Source of the DNA: Pseudothermotoga sp.
GTDB taxonomy: Bacteria > Thermotogota > Thermotogae > Thermotogales > DSM-5069
Direction of reading: 5' to 3'
Length of the DNA: 64,000 nt
Assembly: GCA_025060105.1 (NCBI GenBank)
Contig: JANXCS010000001.1
Coordinates: forward strand, 166,282-230,281
Made by a program: the position numbers and the translations under genes
Notes under the pieces: model-generated
Told to the model about the DNA's origin: nothing
Databases searched by the model: none
Seen by the model: only the letters and a program-made list of their open reading frames with translations
Part shown: one piece after another, positions 24,856-37,375 of the stretch
Layout of the letters: the number at the start of each line of letters is the position of its first letter
Numbering within the stretch: the first letter of the stretch is position 1

Positions 24856-25915
24856 ACTAGCGTTCGAAGAACACAACACTCAGAGATTGATCGTTGAATT
24901 TTTGCGTGAATTGGGTATGAACAATTTTGTGAAGATCGGTACGGGTGTTTTAGCTCCCGTTGTTAGGGCTAAGGATGAGGCTTTCATCATCGTGAGGGCA
25001 GAAATGGACGCCCTACCTATCGAAGAAAAAACAGATTATGCTTTCCGCTCAAAAAATGGAAAGATGCATGCGTGTGGTCATGATTTTCATATTGCAGCAG
25101 TTTGCCGTGTCGTTAGACGTGTCATACAAGAAAAACTTCGAGGAAACTTTTTGTTTGTTTTTCAACCAGCCGAGGAAAGCGGCGCTGGTGCCAAGATCAT
25201 CGTTGAACACATACTTCAGTGGGATTTCAAGGTAAAGGCTGCACTGGCAATGCATGTTACGGATGAATATCCAGTGGGAGTCATTGCGAGTAAGCCGGGG
25301 GTTCTTTTCAGTGCTTCTTGTGAGGCAAATGTTCGAGTGGAAGGTCAACCCGTTCATGTGGCGATGCACAAACTTGGTAAAGATGCACTGCGTGGAGCCA
25401 TTGAATTTCTGAAAGGTATTTACAACTCTGATTGGGAGGACTCGCTCGTTTACTTTGGAAAACTTTCCGCAGGACAAGCAAGGAATGTGGTGGCTGGCGA
25501 AGCACTCCTTGAGGGAACTATCAGAGCCCGCAGTCTTGAAAAGGTAGAAGAAATCGTAAAAGGGATACGTGAACTTGGAAGAATGGTCGAACAAGAAACA
25601 GGATTAAAAGTTTATGTGGATCTTGGAGCCAAATGTCCCGAAGTCAACGTTAACGAAGATTTGTTTGTAATTCTAAAGAACATTTCAAAGCAGTATGAGA
25701 TCGAATGTCTACAGTGTGAAGTGAAACTCACCGCAGAGGATTTTGGTTATTTCTCCAGACATTTCCCGACTTTGATGTTTTGGTTTGGCGTCAGAGAAAG
25801 TTCTCACATTGAGGGGTTGCACTCCGCAAAGTTTTTACCAAGCGATGAATTGATACCTCTAGCAGGAGACTTTTTGACAGGCATTCTTGATTCATTGTGC
25901 AAAGATCAGCTATGA
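24812..25915 (+). CDS. dapL: N-acetyldiaminopimelate deacetylase (M20 amidohydrolase)
   Basis: 367 residues. An M20-family metal-dependent amidohydrolase. The motif MHACGHDFHIAAVC (about residues 85-98) and RAEMDALPIEEKTDYAF, FQPAEESGAGA and the late SSHIEGLHSAKF are the family's metal and substrate residues; two metal ions are expected. In this operon it should remove the acetyl group from N-acetyl-LL-diaminopimelate to give LL-diaminopimelate, the last step of the acetyl branch. The gene symbol is not uniform across databases (ykuR in Bacillus), so take it as a working label. ATG 24812 is inside the aminotransferase gene and its ribosome binding site is GGATGAGGTG. Confidence 0.88.
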   Translation: MDEITLRRLIHQNPELAFEEHNTQRLIVEFLRELGMNNFVKIGTGVLAPVVRAKDEAFIIVRAEMDALPIEEKTDYAFRSKNGKMHACGHDFHIAAVCRVVRRVIQEKLRGNFLFVFQPAEESGAGAKIIVEHILQWDFKVKAALAMHVTDEYPVGVIASKPGVLFSASCEANVRVEGQPVHVAMHKLGKDALRGAIEFLKGIYNSDWEDSLVYFGKLSAGQARNVVAGEALLEGTIRARSLEKVEEIVKGIRELGRMVEQETGLKVYVDLGAKCPEVNVNEDLFVILKNISKQYEIECLQCEVKLTAEDFGYFSRHFPTLMFWFGVRESSHIEGLHSAKFLPSDELIPLAGDFLTGILDSLCKDQL

Positions 25916-25916
25916 T
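25887..25916 (+). promoter_or_regulatory. Candidate promoter for the pyrophosphatase operon
   Basis: TTGATT (25887-25892), an 18-base spacer, then TATGAT (25911-25916). It lies across the stop codon of the deacetylase gene, about 42 bases before hppA. If real, it would separate the two operons. Confidence 0.5.
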
Positions 25917-25957
25917 ATAACTATCAGGAAACATTCGACAAGAGGAGGTGCACCCCT

Positions 25958-27904
25958 TTGTTTTTGGCATTCATTGCTTCACTTTTGGGATTAGCTTACG
26001 TGCTGCTCCTTTCCATGAAGATTTTGGACAGTAGCCCTGGCAATGAAAAAACGATGCAACTTTCAGAGATCATTCAAAAAGGCGCTAGATCTTTTTTGTT
26101 TCAAGAGTACAAGGTCTTTTTACCGTTCGTTCTTGCTCTATCCATTTTACTTGGTATCTCATTGGATTGGTATATTTCGGCAGTTTTTACCGTTGGTGCA
26201 ATTCTCTCAACGCTCAGCGGTTTCTTCGGTATGGCGGTGGCCACGAAAGCGAATGCTCGAACGAGTTGGGCAGCGAGATCCAGTCTTGGAAAAGCTTTGA
26301 AAATTTCTTTCAGTGGTGGAGCCGTCATGGGTTTAACAGTTTCATCGCTTGGTTTGCTGGGATTGGTATTAGTGTACATATTGGCCAAGGACGTTTCAAA
26401 AGCTAGTTATTATTCGTTGGGAGCTTCTTTCGTTGCCCTTTTTGCAAGGGTTGGAGGGGGTATATTCACAAAGGCAGCCGACGTGGGTGCCGATATTGTT
26501 GGAAAAACTGAGGCCAATCTTCCCGAAGACGATCCGAGGAATCCTGCTGTAATTGCAGATAACGTTGGTGACAATGTGGGTGACGTGGCCGGTATGGGAG
26601 CAGATTTGTTTGAATCGTATGTTGGTTCAATGTTCTCCGCCCTCGCTCTGGCTTCCGCTTTAGGTGATGAACGTAAGCTTAACTTCGTCATGTTCACAGT
26701 TTCCATGGGTTTGTTGTCATCCATGTTTTCAGTGTGGTTGACAAGGTTTCTCAGTGATAAAACAAAGAATGTTGCTTCGACTCTAAGGATTGGTACACTC
26801 ATGGCAAATATAGTTCTAGCTGTATGTCTCATGTTTTACTCGATCATTCAGGAGAGCTTCAAAGAATTTTTTGTTGTGCTAGTTGGTATCATCATTGGTA
26901 TCACGATCGGCTTACTCACGGAGTATTACACTTCTGGTGCTAGAATAGAAAAACTTGCAAGATCCGCTTTAATGGGTCCTGCAAATCTTTTGATCAATGG
27001 CCTAGCTCTTGGTATGGAGTCAACGCTCATTGTGACTATCATGATAGCTGCTGGTGTGATTTTTTGTCATTGGTTACTTGGTTTGTTTGGAGTGGCTCTT
27101 GCTGCAGTTGGAATGCTTGCCACCTTAGGAATGAGTCTCTCAATAGATGCTTATGGTCCCATAGCGGACAACGCCGGTGGTATAGCTCAGATGGCGAGTT
27201 TGGGAGAAGAAGTCAGGAAAGTGACAGATCAGCTTGATGCTGTGGGTAACACCACTGCAGCGATGGGCAAGGGGTTTGCCATAGCTTCCGCTGCCATGAC
27301 GAGTTTGGCACTTTTTGCTAATTTTGCCAGTGTATCTCACATGGGAAATTTGGATATAAGGCAACCCACCCTTTTTGTTGGCGCTTTGATCGGGGCAATG
27401 TTACCTTTCCTTTTCAGCGCCCTGGCAATGAAAGCTGTAGGTTGCGCAGCAGACGAAATGGTTGAGGAAATCAGAAGACAGATAAGGGAAATACCAGGCA
27501 TCATATCTGGTGAAACTCTTCCAAATTACGCTAAATGTATTCAAATAGCGACCAGAGGCGCTCTCAAGAGAATGGTGGTTCCCACCCTGCTGGCAATTGG
27601 TTCACCCACCCTGGCTTATTTAACAATCGGTGTCATTGGGACCGCAGGACTATTAATTGGTGCCACGGTGTGTGGTGTGATGGTTGCGATTTTTATGGCT
27701 AATTCGGGTGGAGCATGGGATAATGCGAAGAAATACGTTGAAGATGGACACTTTGGTGGTAAAGGTTCTATAACGCACAAAGCCACAGTCATCGGTGATA
27801 CTGTGGGAGATCCATTCAAAGACACCGCTGGTCCATCAATAAACATTCTAATTAAGCTCATGGCAATCACATCAGTAGTGATAGCTACAATGATGGGGAG
27901 GTAA
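25958..27904 (+). CDS. hppA: Membrane-bound ion-pumping pyrophosphatase
   Basis: 648 residues, about 16 membrane segments. It couples PPi hydrolysis to H+ or Na+ export. The substrate region is intact: KAADVGADIVGKTEANLPED, NPAVIADNVGDNVGDVAGM, and late GGAWDNAKKYVE and GDTVGDPFKDTAGPS. The K+-dependence position is GNTTAAMGKG: Ala, as in K+-requiring enzymes (K+-independent ones have Lys). The Thermotoga maritima enzyme of this class is known to pump Na+; whether this one does is inference. The start is TTG 25958 behind GAGGAGGTGCACCCCT. It is followed by a PFK-like gene six bases on. Confidence 0.95.
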   Translation: MFLAFIASLLGLAYVLLLSMKILDSSPGNEKTMQLSEIIQKGARSFLFQEYKVFLPFVLALSILLGISLDWYISAVFTVGAILSTLSGFFGMAVATKANARTSWAARSSLGKALKISFSGGAVMGLTVSSLGLLGLVLVYILAKDVSKASYYSLGASFVALFARVGGGIFTKAADVGADIVGKTEANLPEDDPRNPAVIADNVGDNVGDVAGMGADLFESYVGSMFSALALASALGDERKLNFVMFTVSMGLLSSMFSVWLTRFLSDKTKNVASTLRIGTLMANIVLAVCLMFYSIIQESFKEFFVVLVGIIIGITIGLLTEYYTSGARIEKLARSALMGPANLLINGLALGMESTLIVTIMIAAGVIFCHWLLGLFGVALAAVGMLATLGMSLSIDAYGPIADNAGGIAQMASLGEEVRKVTDQLDAVGNTTAAMGKGFAIASAAMTSLALFANFASVSHMGNLDIRQPTLFVGALIGAMLPFLFSALAMKAVGCAADEMVEEIRRQIREIPGIISGETLPNYAKCIQIATRGALKRMVVPTLLAIGSPTLAYLTIGVIGTAGLLIGATVCGVMVAIFMANSGGAWDNAKKYVEDGHFGGKGSITHKATVIGDTVGDPFKDTAGPSINILIKLMAITSVVIATMMGR

Positions 27905-27910
27905 GGATGT

Positions 27911-28921
27911 ATGAAAAGAGCGGCCGTTCTCTGCGTGGGTAATGACTGTCCCGGTTTGAATGCAGCCATCAGAGCTATAGTAGTTAAGAGTACAGAGCTT
28001 GGGATTGAAGTTCTCGGTGTCAGAGATGGTTTTGAGGGACTCTTGAAAGACAATCTTGATGTATTGACTAAGATGAACGTGTCTGGAATCTTACACAGAG
28101 GAGGCACCATTTTAGGTACATCGTTACTGATACCAGAAACTGAAGAACAGATCAAATCCATTCAGAGGAAAGTAGAGCAGTATGCGATCACTTCATTGTT
28201 GATTCTTGGGGGCAGACTTGGGGCAAGGTCTGCATTGAACCTTGCAAAGTATGGAGTGCCTTCTGTGCTCATTCCGGCGACTATAGACAATGATCTTGCC
28301 TTCAGTGATTTTTCGATAGGCTTCTTCACGGCAGTTGAAAATGTTAAGAATGCTTTGGATGTACTTCATTCTACTGCGGAATCTCACCATAGAGTGATGA
28401 TAGTTGAAACCATGGGTAGGCCGGGAGGTTGGATAGCCACCGTTGGAGGATTAACAGGCGGAGCAGATTACGTTGTGTCCAGCGCGGAACCCTTTGAACC
28501 GATGGATCTTCTCAAAAGAATAAAAGTACGTTACGAAGGTCATAAGAAATTTTCCATCATCGTTGTTGAGAGTGGTGTCAAATTACCCGAGGATTTTTAT
28601 GAAAACTTAAACCTCTCGAAGGATACACCAGCATCGCAAGCTATAGGTACATTTGTGGAGAAAAATTTCAAAGAACTTGGGGTGGAGTGGAGATACACCA
28701 ACCTTGGATACTTGCAACGTGGTGGTAGCCCAGTGGCAATGGATCGCTTGATAGCCACGTTAATGGCTACCAGAGCTGTGGAGATGATTAAAGTGGCTAA
28801 AGTGTACCATGCAGTAGGTATGAAAGGTCTGACTGTGACGGAAGCACCGTATTCTGAAACTATGTTGAATATCAGAGCTGTTGAAGACTACCTGAAAGTA
28901 CTTGTCAAACTCTTTTACTGA
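27911..28921 (+). CDS. Divergent phosphofructokinase-family protein with altered phosphate-donor site
   Basis: 336 residues of PFK fold. Sugar-phosphate side conserved: PATIDND (catalytic Asp), SHHRVMIVETMGRPGG, IIVVESGVK and LGYLQRGGSPVAMDR. Donor side altered: the GGDGS motif reads GGRLG, the N-terminal GGDxPG loop reads GNDCPG, and the Arg of GGTxLxTSR is Leu (GGTILGTSLL). It therefore matches neither the ATP type (GGDGS, Gly in PGTIDND) nor the PPi type (GGDD, Lys in PKTIDND). It may use another donor, bind sugar phosphate as a sensor, or be inactive. The frame is intact and compact, with ATG 27911 behind GGGAGGTAAGGATGT, so it is not a pseudogene. It lies 6 bases after hppA. Confidence 0.85.
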   Translation: MKRAAVLCVGNDCPGLNAAIRAIVVKSTELGIEVLGVRDGFEGLLKDNLDVLTKMNVSGILHRGGTILGTSLLIPETEEQIKSIQRKVEQYAITSLLILGGRLGARSALNLAKYGVPSVLIPATIDNDLAFSDFSIGFFTAVENVKNALDVLHSTAESHHRVMIVETMGRPGGWIATVGGLTGGADYVVSSAEPFEPMDLLKRIKVRYEGHKKFSIIVVESGVKLPEDFYENLNLSKDTPASQAIGTFVEKNFKELGVEWRYTNLGYLQRGGSPVAMDRLIATLMATRAVEMIKVAKVYHAVGMKGLTVTEAPYSETMLNIRAVEDYLKVLVKLFY

Positions 28922-28931
28922 GGTGGTTCCT

Positions 28932-29591
28932 TTGGGGTTGCTTCAAATACTTGGACCTGTGATGGTTGGTCCTTCAAGCTCGCATACACTTGGGGCGATG
29001 AGAATAGCAAAGTTCGTACGAAAGTTCATATCAAATCTACCGGATGAGGTTCATTTCGTCCTTCACGGATCGTTCGCGATGACTGCTGAAGGACATGGAA
29101 CGAAGAAGGCTTTGCTGGCGGGTATTCTGGATCTAGATTATGATGATGAAAGAATTGCTCAGTCTTACACGTTGGCAAAACAAATCGGTTTGAAATTCAG
29201 TTTTGAAGTGGCTGACCTTGGGGATGTCCATCCGAATACTGTGCGTGTGAAATTCCATCACAATGGACTTTATCATGAAATAGAAGGTTGTTCCATAGGT
29301 GGGGGTGCAATAAGAATCAAAAAAATAGATGATGTTGATTGTGATCTGAATTGGAACTACGATACTTTGATCATCATAAATAAAGATGAACCAAAAGCGT
29401 TGATGAGGATTCTCAGCTGCGTGGATGCGAACATAGCTAACCTGTATTTAAGGCGAATCAACATGCTGCAGCAAAGAGCTGTGACCATCATAGAACTCGA
29501 CGAATCCAAATTCAATGTCGAGAAAATCCGCAATTTAGATGTGGTTTTTGAATACTATTTTGTTCCTAAAGATCATCTTATGGGGAGTTGA
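28932..29591 (+). CDS. sdaAB: L-serine dehydratase, iron-sulfur type, beta subunit
   Basis: 219 residues. With the alpha subunit it deaminates L-serine to pyruvate and ammonia. ILGPVMVGPSSSHTLGAMRI at the N terminus is the family signature, FVLHGSFAMTAEGHGTKKAL follows, and the C-terminal half is an ACT-like regulatory domain. I place the start at TTG 28932, five bases after GAGGTGG; an earlier TTG at 28902 lies inside the previous gene without a site. Nine bases separate it from sdaAA. It is in a run hppA - PFK-like - sdaAB - sdaAA - DUF2804, all with gaps under about 12 bases or overlaps. Confidence 0.92.
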   Translation: MGLLQILGPVMVGPSSSHTLGAMRIAKFVRKFISNLPDEVHFVLHGSFAMTAEGHGTKKALLAGILDLDYDDERIAQSYTLAKQIGLKFSFEVADLGDVHPNTVRVKFHHNGLYHEIEGCSIGGGAIRIKKIDDVDCDLNWNYDTLIIINKDEPKALMRILSCVDANIANLYLRRINMLQQRAVTIIELDESKFNVEKIRNLDVVFEYYFVPKDHLMGS

Positions 29592-29599
29592 TTGAGAAG

Positions 29600-30472
29600 A
29601 TGAAATTCTTACAGTTGTTGAACGTGGCTCAAAAAGCAAATCAACCTTTTCATGAGGTAGTGTTGGTTGAACAAATGTTAGAAGATGGCTCAGATCCGCT
29701 CGAAATGAAATCAAAAGTGCGTTCGCTTTTACATACCATGTTAGAAGTTGCCGAATATAATTACGGTAAGATTCAAAAGACTTTGGTTGGATTGTGTGGC
29801 AACAACGCGTATCTTCTCTCACTTTATGAACCTAAGGTCATGAGTGAGTTCATGCACACAGCTATGGTAGCAGCTCTATCAGTCGCAGAGGCAAACGCTT
29901 CGATGAAAAAAATTGTTGCGTGTCCAACTGCTGGATCGTGTGGTGTTATGCACGGGATGATCTATGCGCTTGCTAAAGTCACGCAAATAGATGAAGATCG
30001 ACTAGTGAACGGTTTAATAGTGGCCGGGATCTTTGGAGATATCATTGCTAAAACTGTTTCGATATCTGGTTCTGTAGCGGGATGCCAAGCTGAGATAGGT
30101 ACAGCCGCTGCGATGGCGAGTGCGATGATCGTTTATGTGTTGACTCAGGATGCTGAAAAATCTTCTCATGCTGCAGCTTTGTGTTTGAAATCGCTCATGG
30201 GATTAGTGTGTGATCCTATTGGTGGTTATGTAGAAGTACCGTGTGTCAAGAGAAATGCAGTAGCTGTCGCTGTCGCAATAGCCTCAGCAGAGATGGCACT
30301 TTCTGGCATCAAAAGTGTGATACCCTTTGATGAAGTTGTAGAAGCCATGGCAAAAGTGGGAAAAAGTTTGCCTGAAGAACTGAGAGAAACAGGCCGCGGT
30401 GGCATAGCTGGTACCAAAACGGCATGTTCAATACTTCAATCTTTCAGGAGTGGTGTGGTTGAAGAAAACTAG
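29600..30472 (+). CDS. sdaAA: L-serine dehydratase, iron-sulfur type, alpha subunit
   Basis: 290 residues from this start. Holds the [4Fe-4S] cluster that binds and activates serine. The cluster Cys lie in IVACPTAGSCGVMHGMIYAL, the VAGCQAEIGTAAAMASA segment and LVCDPIGGYVEVPCVKRNAV, all intact. ATG 29600 is my choice; TTG 29588, which overlaps the sdaAB stop, would add four residues and stands too close to GGGGAG. The 3' end overlaps the next gene. The two-subunit form is typical of anaerobes and oxygen-sensitive. Confidence 0.92.
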   Translation: MKFLQLLNVAQKANQPFHEVVLVEQMLEDGSDPLEMKSKVRSLLHTMLEVAEYNYGKIQKTLVGLCGNNAYLLSLYEPKVMSEFMHTAMVAALSVAEANASMKKIVACPTAGSCGVMHGMIYALAKVTQIDEDRLVNGLIVAGIFGDIIAKTVSISGSVAGCQAEIGTAAAMASAMIVYVLTQDAEKSSHAAALCLKSLMGLVCDPIGGYVEVPCVKRNAVAVAVAIASAEMALSGIKSVIPFDEVVEAMAKVGKSLPEELRETGRGGIAGTKTACSILQSFRSGVVEEN

Positions 30473-31481
30473 CAAAACTAACAATGAAATAACCCATCAT
30501 GTAGATCTATGTGTTGGTGGAAAACTGAATCCCACCGCTTTAGGTTGGAGTAGAAGACCTTTGATTCGTCCAAATGTCAGTGGTCATTTTCTGAGAAAGA
30601 AAAAATGGAACTACTGGGCTGTGATGAACGACGTGTGCTTCTTCTCAGTGACAATTTCTAACATAGATTATCTTGGGCTAGCTTCTGTTTTCTTTCTCGA
30701 TTTAGAGAGTAAGGCTTTTTTCGAAGAGAAGGTTATCACACCGTTTGGAATTGGTTGTGATTTACCTGAGACCATCTATGAAAGTGTATCGTTCCGTTCA
30801 AGAAGGTTAATACTCGAACTTCAATCAGACCAGGAAAGTGTTTCGATGAATGTTTCGGTCGCAAATACCAATCTTGGACGAGTTGATGCACAACTTAAGG
30901 TTTACTGGTCATCGTACGAGTCTTTAACAGTAGTTGTACCGTGGTCCTGGAGGAAATTTCAGTTAACAACTAAATGTGTTGGGTTACCTGTAGAAGGTAC
31001 AGTGATTGTTGGAAACAGAATCTATGAGTTCGATGTGAGCAGGTCGTTCGCCACACTTGATTTCGGAAGGGGTGTGTGGAAGTATAGAACTTTCTGGAAT
31101 TGGGCGAGCTTTGCAACAATTGTCAATAAAAACGTTGTAGGAATCAACTTGGGTGCAGGATGGACGGACGGAACAGGAACAAACGAGAACGCAATTTTTG
31201 TGAACGGAAGAGTCTTTAAAATAAAGAGTGATGTTGCGTTTGATTATGACGTCGAAGATTTGTTCAAGCCCTGGCATATATACACGAAATCGAGCGACGA
31301 AGTCGAGTTAGAATTTTACCCGATATTTGAGAGAAGATCAAAGAATAATCTAATACTTGTGTCTTCAGAGACACATCAAATGATAGGTAAATTCAAAGGT
31401 TTCGTTAGGGTTGAGAACGGCAGTCTATACATCGTTGAGGACGCGCTTGGCTGGTCGGAAGAACATCGAGCTCGCTGGTGA
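30459..31481 (+). CDS. DUF2804 family protein
   Basis: 340 residues, beta-strand rich, no signal peptide or membrane segment; function unknown. Family-like blocks are LNPTALGWSRRPLIRPNVSG (near residue 23), KKWNYWAVMNDVCFFSVTIS and, later, WNWASFATIVNKNVVGINLG and GWTDGTGTNENAIFVNG. This pattern is that of DUF2804, found mainly in bacteria with lipid- or sugar-related neighbours. A TTG at 30459, eight bases after CAGGAG, is the best start; two GTG codons just upstream sit on the ribosome binding site. Last gene before the rRNA operon, whose promoter begins 33 bases later. Confidence 0.75.
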   Translation: MKKTSKTNNEITHHVDLCVGGKLNPTALGWSRRPLIRPNVSGHFLRKKKWNYWAVMNDVCFFSVTISNIDYLGLASVFFLDLESKAFFEEKVITPFGIGCDLPETIYESVSFRSRRLILELQSDQESVSMNVSVANTNLGRVDAQLKVYWSSYESLTVVVPWSWRKFQLTTKCVGLPVEGTVIVGNRIYEFDVSRSFATLDFGRGVWKYRTFWNWASFATIVNKNVVGINLGAGWTDGTGTNENAIFVNGRVFKIKSDVAFDYDVEDLFKPWHIYTKSSDEVELEFYPIFERRSKNNLILVSSETHQMIGKFKGFVRVENGSLYIVEDALGWSEEHRARW

Positions 31482-31513
31482 GGTAGTCTCAAAGTGGTTT
31501 ACCTTCTTGTAAC

Positions 31514-31542
31514 TTGACATGGCTTGGTGTCGATGCTAATAT
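31514..31542 (+). promoter_or_regulatory. rRNA operon promoter
   Basis: TTGACA (31514-31519), a 17-base spacer and TAATAT (31537-31542). This is a near-consensus housekeeping promoter, about 160 bases before 16S. The region upstream is not notably AT-rich, so an UP element is not evident. Confidence 0.85.
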
Positions 31543-31702
31543 GTGTATCGGCAGTCGTAAGGACAAAAGAGGTCTTCGGTGAGAACTGAATAAATCCAAA
31601 GAGAGTCTAATAAAAGGCTCGAGTTTCTTTGTCCTCGGGTCATTGAAAAATGGATAGCAGTCCCGCCAAATCAAAGAGCTAAGGATCTAAAACCTTCTGT
31701 TT
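31543..31702 (+). other. 16S rRNA 5' leader with processing stem
   Basis: Holds no gene. ATGGATAGCAGTCCCGC at 31650-31666 pairs perfectly over 17 bases with GCGGGACTGCTATCCAT at 33268-33284, just after 16S; this is the long-range stem expected for RNase III excision of pre-16S. A second, local stem joins AGGACAAA (31560-31567) and TTTGTCCT (31628-31635). Confidence 0.85.
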
Positions 31703-33256
<1,554 letters not shown>

Positions 33257-33301
33257 AGGGAGAAAGAGCGGGACTGCTATCCATCTTTGAGTGACTCGAG
33301 A

Positions 33302-33378
33302 GGGCTCGTAGCTCAGGTGGTCAGAGCGCACGCCTGATAAGCGTGAGGACGGAGGTTCGAGTCCTCCCGAGCCCACCA
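33302..33378 (+). tRNA. tRNA-Ile (anticodon GAT)
   Basis: 77 bases with an encoded CCA. Acceptor stem GGGCTCG/CGAGCCC, D arm TAGCTCAGGTGGTCAGAGC, anticodon loop CTGATAA in a CGC.. stem, and T arm GGAGGTTCGAGTCCTCC. It lies in the 16S-23S spacer, the normal place for tRNA-Ile in bacteria. Confidence 0.97.
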
Positions 33379-33382
33379 TGGC

Positions 33383-33458
33383 GGGGACGTAGCTCAGCTG
33401 GGAGAGCGCCTGCTTTGCAAGCAGGAAGTCAGGGGTTCGAATCCCCTCGTCTCCACCA
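33383..33458 (+). tRNA. tRNA-Ala (anticodon TGC)
   Basis: 76 bases with an encoded CCA. Acceptor GGGGACG/CGTCTCC (one G-T pair), D arm AGCTCAGCTGGGAGAGC, anticodon stem-loop CCTGCTTTGCAAGCAGG, T arm AGGGGTTCGAATCCCCT. Four bases after tRNA-Ile. Confidence 0.97.
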
Positions 33459-33493
33459 AGGGAAGGGTCTTTGAAAACTGCATAGGAAGCGAA

Positions 33494-36497
<3,004 letters not shown>

Positions 36498-36534
36498 GTA
36501 GCTTCCTGTGCAGTTTTGAAAGACTCTTCAAGAT

Positions 36535-36658
36535 TTCCTCGGGTGCCGATACCAGAGCGGGAAACACCCGGTCCCATTCCGAACCCGGCCGTTAAGCCGC
36601 TCTGGGCCGATGGTAGTATGGGGGCAGCCCCATGCGAGAGTAGGTAGTGCCCGGGGAT
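36535..36658 (+). rRNA. 5S ribosomal RNA
   Basis: About 120 bases, 38 bases after 23S. The terminal helix is TCCTCGGG (36536-36543) with CCCGGGGA (36650-36657). Loop sequences CCCATTCCGAACCCGG and GATGGTAGTATGGGG are the usual 5S blocks. Confidence 0.93.
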
Positions 36659-36662
36659 TCAA

Positions 36663-36695
36663 GGGGGAAGCCAAAAGCTTCCCCCTTATTTTTTT
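36663..36695 (+). terminator. rRNA operon terminator
   Basis: GGGGGAAGC (36663-36671) and GCTTCCCCC (36677-36685) form a perfect nine-base stem around CAAAA, followed by TTATTTTTTT. It closes the rRNA operon; the convergent V-ATPase operon ends about 75 bases further. Confidence 0.95.
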
Positions 36696-36767
36696 GTACT
36701 TTTATTCCACCGCGAAAAAGTTTAACTTCAAGTGAAGGATGAACCATCAATGCTTTGTGCAGAAAAG

Positions 36768-37370
36768 TTATTCTTTTAGCCTCAATAGTCTGAAGAAATT
36801 GCTCCTTTCGAGTTCTTCAAGCTTGGTACTTATGAACTTTATCGTTTCTTGAAGTTGAGGTATGAGTTTATATTCAAGAGCGTTGACTCTCCTCTTTGTT
36901 TTTTCTATCTCCATAGCGAGAGCAATTAAATAACGTTCTTTGTTGGTCAAATCTACCATCTTTTTGAGCATATTGTCCCACTTTCTAACAAGTTCGTCTA
37001 AAACTGTGGGTGTTTCGATAAGACTATATATGGGTAATGAAACTCCCTCTAAATGCAAGAACTCAACAGGAACGTTCATGCGCTTTTCGATTTTTTGTTT
37101 CAATTTGACCGACGCTTTTGAATTTTGTATCAAGGATTGCCATGAGGTACCTGTTAATCTCGTAGTTGCATACACTCCGATAGCAAGGAATGTCAAAAAC
37201 TCTGATTCTACTTCCTGTCTTAAAGTCCTGTAGTCTTTAGCTTCCTGGATAAATCTCTGTATCAAACCTTCAAGCTTATCTTCAAGGAGTTTATGTCCTC
37301 TGCGCGCAAGCGTCAAGCGTTTCTTTAGCTTGAGAAGCTCCATTCTGTTGGGATTGACTCTCAGAGGCAT
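36768..37370 (-). CDS. ntpD: V-type ATPase subunit D (central stalk)
   Basis: 200 residues. Subunit D is the rotor shaft of the V1 motor. The N terminus VNPNRMELLKLKKRLTLARR and the paired long helices (about 10-75 and 130-190) are typical; it is mostly coiled coil. ATG 37370 follows GGGAGTAAAAAAG. It is the last gene of the operon and lies five bases after subunit B. The 70 bases after it show no strong terminator; the rRNA terminator hairpin beyond could serve. Confidence 0.93.
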   Translation of the reverse strand: MPLRVNPNRMELLKLKKRLTLARRGHKLLEDKLEGLIQRFIQEAKDYRTLRQEVESEFLTFLAIGVYATTRLTGTSWQSLIQNSKASVKLKQKIEKRMNVPVEFLHLEGVSLPIYSLIETPTVLDELVRKWDNMLKKMVDLTNKERYLIALAMEIEKTKRRVNALEYKLIPQLQETIKFISTKLEELERSNFFRLLRLKE

Positions 37371-37375
37371 CTTTT

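Noticed and set aside
27911-28921. PFK-like gene as a pseudogene
   Set aside because: The frame is intact, has a good start signal, tight operon spacing and conserved sugar-phosphate residues.
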